This document shows, piece after piece, positions 59,309 through 64,000 of a stretch of 64,000 nt of DNA; the stretch's first letter is position 1; each line of letters starts with the position of its first letter. A program made the position numbers and the translations under genes. The notes beneath the pieces are model-generated. The model saw only the letters and a program-made list of their open reading frames with translations. It made no database searches and was not told the origin of the DNA. Source of the DNA: Lumnitzera littorea (taxonomy: Eukaryota > Streptophyta > Magnoliopsida > Myrtales > Combretaceae); contig JAMXBB010000001.1 of the NCBI GenBank assembly GCA_024138015.1, forward strand, positions 90,972,463 through 91,036,462. Direction: 5' to 3'.

Positions 59309-59487
59309 TGAGACACTATAGTTAAGTGTCCCACATGGATTGTGAGAATTTGCGATACTAATTTATAAGGCCATGGTTGTGAATACCTTATCAATATAAT
59401 CTTGAAACTTTTAGGTCAAGTGGTTAAAATAGGCCCATTAGTATTTGTTATCTTAGCTATTCACTGCTTTTGACTTAGGGATCGCTT
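59309..59487 (+). repeat. TRIM right LTR, 3' end diverged
   Basis: Starts TGAGACACTATAG after the purine tract. Aligns with the left LTR to 'CTGCTTTTGACTTA' (about 59478); the last ten or so bases no longer match. Confidence 0.75.
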
Positions 59488-61155
59488 AGTATGAAATATA
59501 CAATCACATGCATATGAACAAACGGTTAACCACTTCACAAGCACAATAAGTACCATTAAATGCAATAAACACCAGATTATTATTTTTTGTTAGTCCCATA
59601 AGCAGTATAGTCTTGACATCCCAAAACTTAAAGTAATTCATGACCTTAACATTAATAAGTATATAATATTATATAATATTGATGTTAGGGCTATCCTCTG
59701 TACTAAAGTAACTAAGAAACAGCCTAAACCAATTCGGATTGTTTCTATGCGGGACTCCACTCAAGATAGAATTATGCATAGATTATTGGGATGCCTTGCA
59801 TACACACTATCCTCTTAAGATGGTACATAAAGCCACGCACATGCAATACACCATTAATGCTATATAGTTACTTTAAGTTCATGATCCTAATACACAACCA
59901 TCGTACAAGTATCTCATATCTGGAATGGGCAACTTAAAAGGAGTTGAAGAATCTCTTTGACTAGATTTCAACAATAAAGAAGAAGTATAATTTAGAACCT
60001 GTCTCTACCTATCTTGACTTCCTCTTTAATTTTATACCCTCTTAAGAACACTAAAAACAAGTTGCGAGAAACGCATCAAAATGGGTTTAAACTTAATAAA
60101 AGAATTAGAATATACTTGATTTTAATATTTGAAAGGGTTTTAGAGTGAAATATTTTTCATAAACAAAAAGGAGAAAGAGAGGATAAAAGAAGTATAGGAA
60201 AGTTCACTGTTGTGATCATAGTAATGAACGTCCTGGCTAAGGAAGGAAGGAAGATCACAAACAGATTCACAATCGTGAATGATTGTGATCTTGCCCATAA
60301 ACTCCTTTGCTTCTCTTCCCCAAAGTTTATAGTAAGATTCACGGGTTGTAAACTTTCTCGTGAACTCCTTTGGCTTCTCATGACACTCCTTCTGTAATAC
60401 ACCTCCTTCATGATCAAGTTTACGAGGCATGAACTTGCCCGTAAACTCTTCTAATCGTCCTTTCTTTCCCTATTACAACACAAATGAACTCCACTCCAAT
60501 TCTTCTCCCTAACATCGTACTAAGTCTCCCCCAAAACTCTCAAATGGCTCCCTTTCAACCTCTCAACCCAACAAAACACTCCTACATCCTCCTTCAACAA
60601 CAACCTTACATCAACATACAACTCAAGATTCAAACTTTTCTAAAGAAAATGATATTATGAACAAGAACTTCCTTCTTGCTTAATAGCAATACAAAACACT
60701 ATATGAAGTTTGTAATTTGTACTTTATTGATGTCCTTGAAAACCACAATAAACAATCGAAAAACTCTAGAACAAGAAAACTTCAAAGATAACTCAAGGAA
60801 CAGCCTTCTAATCATGATCTTAGTCATCTGATTGCATAAAGGGATTAGAAATTACCCAACAAAGAGAAGACGTAAAGGAAAAATGAAGGATAAGAAAGAT
60901 GGCAAGAAAGAAACGTAAGGTACAAAGGAGAATAAAGGAAAGGAATTGATTATGTGTTTATGAGTAGGAGAGTTGGGAGTTTAAAAGAGTACAAGGACAA
61001 AAGTGCCCTTGGTACTAAACAATATCTTCAAGATTACCACCATAATAAAGTATGATTTTTGAATATATTTGAACATTTTGTGAACTTTAGATGATTGAAA
61101 TTCCTTATCATAGTGATGTTTAGCTTCTCGTTTAATATTATTATATAATAATGCC
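59488..61155. other. Intergenic DNA with weak short repeats
   Basis: No gene. Between 60285 and 60460 a phrase like 'CCCRTAAACTCCTTTGCTTCTC' recurs three times in degenerate form. The overlapping minus-strand frames there (60140-60430) have no recognisable domain. Confidence 0.5.
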
Positions 61156-61163
61156 TTAAATAG

Positions 61164-62343
61164 TAGGGGTGAGTGGATAACTCTGTTATAGAAGGTATCC
61201 ATCCGAATCTTACTCGATCGGATAGGTATTTAAGATTTAAGATAGGTTTTAAGTAGTAATTTTTCAAAACCTATACTTATAGGATGGGGTACGAGTATCA
61301 GATTAAAGTATTTTGTACTTACCTTAAAACCTATATTACGAAGTATATAAGGTATAGGTTTTAGGATAGCTTGTACCTATTTTATAATAATAATTAAATA
61401 AAAAATTAATAAATAAAAAAGAATACTATTTTATTTGTATGGATTCAGAAAAAAAAACAAAAAACAAATTGTGACTTATGAGAAATCATGGACTAAATTT
61501 GATGTCCCCATATTAGTCTTTTCCTCTTTAGTTTTTTCTTTATTGCATTTTCTCTCCACTCCATCTTCCTCGTTCATTATATCCAACTATACCTAAGTTA
61601 AAAAAGAAAGAATCTTCATAAACTTACGTGAACAAGATATATTATCAACTTTTTTTTATGTAATAATTTCTTTGAATTAGATTTGAAAAATATCTTGTAA
61701 TAAATTTATTTAATATTGTTTAAGTCAAGATTTATTCAAGATTAGTACTTGTAACTTTTTCTCTTGTCCAAGATTAGGGTTTGTGGTTTAAAAATGAATT
61801 AGTCGAAAAATTAGGATTTAGTAGTCGTGATGCATGGAGTATCATTATGGATGCTAATTATGATTTGAGAGAAAATTATTCATTTAGTAGTTAAAGTTAT
61901 TTAAAATAAGTTAACCCCTCAAATGAGTCCAATTTAAAATTATTCATTTAGTAGTTAAAGTTGGGATCAAAATTTCACTAAATTTAATATATTTGTATAA
62001 TAATGATTGGTGAAGAAAATAATAAAATAAATAAATAAATGAAAGAAAGAAATTGGAAGGAAAGGAAAATAAGTAGAAACTAAATATATTGAAATTCATA
62101 AAGAAAAAAGATTTATAAGTTCTATAAGGTATCATATACCTTATATAATTTACAAGGTATCGGCTTAAAGGATAGTTCCAAAGTGTCATAGAATAGGGTA
62201 TAAGTAACAAAGCTTGGAAACCTATACTTATAGGGTAATATACTGGTATGGCCTCATATCTTACTCACCTCTCATATCCATACCCTACCCTGTACCTACT
62301 CACCCCTCATACCCATACTCTACCCTGTACCTACTCACCCCTA
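61164..62343. mobile_element. hAT-like non-autonomous DNA transposon
   Basis: Left end TAGGGGTGAGTGGATA; right end reverse-complemented TAGGGGTGAGTAGGTA, 14 of 16 identical. Flanking 8-mers TTAAATAG (61156-61163) and TCAAATAG (62344-62351) differ by one transition, the 8-bp target duplication expected of hAT elements. About 1180 bp, no transposase. Near the right end, two 35-bp subterminal repeats contain 'CCCTGTACCTACTCACCCCT'. Internal AAGGTAT / ATACCTT inversions are also present. Confidence 0.8.
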
Positions 62344-62351
62344 TCAAATAG

Positions 62352-64000
62352 GTTATATATAAATTAAATAAAATATTATTGATCAAGCGTATACATTAAT
62401 AGTAAAGCTTAACCATATTTTTAGTTAAAAGGTCTCTTTGACTTAATTTAAGCTAATTAAGCAGCTTATTATAAATTAATTCTTATGTCTAATAGGATAT
62501 TGTAGTTGTCATAACTCGTCATTAATAATACTTTTAGGTACATAAAATTCCATCTATAATATTAAAAAAATGAAAGGATATGTGCATATGTGCTATAATA
62601 CACATGCAACAACTTAAAATAGCAACATAAAACATAAATGATGGAGTAAAATATACATTTACGTACACCCAACATGTAAATAGTTAATCATAACCATGAT
62701 TCATGTATAATAATAGTTGTAGTTCAAGCAAGTAACATGTCATCAATTTTTCATTTACCTCCTTAGTCGCGTAGCTAATCATTGTAATATTATAGGGGTT
62801 CCTTAAGAAAATCAAAATCATATAAAGATCAGTGAATACTAAACAATTCTTAAATTAACTTAAACTATATATTTTCAATTTCCATATATCTCTTATCATC
62901 CTAAATTTTTCAAGTATTTTTAATTAGAAGGATCATAAATCATATTCAAGTGTTTTACAATTCACAAGGGTTGATTTAGAATTTGAGTTATTGGAGAAAT
63001 TTGTCATTTTTAATAATACTTAAACTTGATGGTGTTATGTTAGGGAAAATGAGTTTTTCTCAACTTTTATTCAAGAATATTTAATGTTATTTTATCGCAT
63101 AAATATTAAGGTGGCCCCTTTTAATGGAGCCATGTTATGTGGATGTGAATGTAGTGGTGGTGATTATTGATGTTTTCGAGCTAAGGGAAGAGAGAGATAC
63201 TAAAGTTTAAATTGGCTAGGTTAAACCAATTCCTATGCGCAAAATTTTTTTATATGTTAAGAGACAATTTAGTAAGGTGACTTTAAGAAGATTTACCAAT
63301 GACATGGTTACATTTGGACAACTACAGTGATGGTGGAATTGAAGTACATGCTGAGTGCTTTTCATAGATAGTCTTAATTTTAGATTTGTGTGGGTGACAA
63401 AGAGAAGAAGAGACGAAAATAAGAGATTAAGTTTATTCATATAAAATAGAAAGAAAAGGAGAAAGAAAGAGGTAATAGGACTACAAGAGAGAGAAAGTAT
63501 AATAACATTTAGAAAAGAAAGTGAATTGAAGTATAATAGTTAAGAGGTGTTAAGGTGACAAATGATGAGGGCTTTGGGAACAATGTGTTATACTTTAGAA
63601 TTGTCTTAAGTGGATTTGTGGTCAATTCATAAAATGACTTCTTTTCTTTCTGTTTTGTTTTGCATTTTAGATATTATGTGTATATTATGATTGTTTCTAA
63701 TATATTTTTTGTAAAGTTTTCAATAAAATTTCACAAGTTTGAAATTAATCATGGTATACTTATATGACATTGCATTATTTAAGATACCAATATTAATTTA
63801 TTGTTGCTTAGCTTCGAAGACTTTATATTTCTAGTTTTGAATATTTGTTGGTCTTACATTGTGTTAGAGAATTATTAGAGCATAGTTATTATATTTTTAA
63901 AATATCTTATTTTGTTCCTATTTTAGTTATTTATTACATCCTTTTCTTTTCTAAAGTATGTTATTATCTAAATTATGACTAATGGCTTGAGGATTTTATC
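62352..64000. other. AT-rich intergenic DNA
   Basis: No gene or structured repeat recognised. 63420-63520 is purine-rich (GAAAGA words). The 74-codon minus-strand frame at 63216-63440 has no family resemblance. Confidence 0.5.

Larger units (their letters stand above)
58897..59487 (+). mobile_element. TRIM (terminal-repeat retrotransposon in miniature)
   Basis: Two direct repeats of about 179 bp (58897-59075 and 59309-about 59487) flank an internal region of only 233 bp without coding capacity. A tRNA-iMet-type primer site (TGATATCAGAGT, 59078-59089) follows the left repeat, and a purine tract (AAAGAGGAGAGA, 59294-59305) precedes the right one. This is the defining TRIM layout: an LTR element with both priming signals and no genes, mobilised in trans. 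The right end has diverged and no target duplication was found. Confidence 0.8.

Noticed and set aside
60140..60430. Overlapping minus-strand frames of 96 and 86 codons
   Set aside because: They overlap in different frames across a degenerate short repeat and show no family resemblance.

Overview
This is nuclear DNA of a flowering plant, almost certainly a eudicot. It is AT-rich and packed with decayed LTR retrotransposons, DNA transposon remnants and simple repeats. There is one intact protein-coding gene, an intronless abscisic acid receptor of the PYR1/PYL1 type at 56868-57500 (+). No RNA gene, CRISPR array or bacterial-style operon was seen. The species cannot be named from what is visible.

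Layout. 1-2425 is a broken Ty3/gypsy gag-pol (+) that stops inside reverse transcriptase. 2426-7370 is mostly non-coding, with a degenerate coiled-coil reading frame on the minus strand near 2900-3490 and LTR-like sequence after about 5400. 7371-8673 is a second gag of the first family. It is interrupted by an LTR-gag-pol-LTR-gag tandem (8674-16088, +) of a chromovirus-like element with a tRNA-iMet primer site, after which protease-RT sequence of the interrupted type resumes (16089-16685). 16690-17597 is a minus-strand Athila gag with a tRNA-Asp primer site (17729-17747) and an LTR. That LTR contains a candidate TIR element filled with a GGT-rich array (about 18608-19463). 20155-25705 is a minus-strand Tat-lineage gag-pol with a second RNase H domain. 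Its upstream non-coding part appears to be split by a complete minus-strand element at 27426-33680, flanked by a perfect 5-bp target duplication (CTAGT).

33686-46674 has no credible gene. It holds a 390-bp direct repeat pair, a higher-order tandem array (three dimers of about 177 bp), a 45-bp array, two strong hairpins, a possible Helitron end and a 161-bp tandem duplication. 46675-50057 is a candidate long solo LTR. 50322-50465 is a 49-bp tandem repeat. 50466-56650 is intergenic DNA. Downstream of the receptor gene are a miniature LTR element (TRIM, 58897-about 59487) and a hAT-like element with 8-bp target duplications (61164-62343).

The retroelement frames carry many stop codons and lost zinc-knuckle and catalytic residues, and most changes seen are transitions. 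This fits old, methylated, silenced copies. No cooperating gene cluster was found. The functional content is the receptor gene; the rest records nested insertion, truncation and satellite formation. I found no convincing undescribed biological system. The items most worth checking are the dimeric array at 34460-34990, the tandem retroelement at 8674-16088, the 5' LTR of the nested element that has lost its TATA region, and the Leu-to-Ile change in the receptor gate loop.
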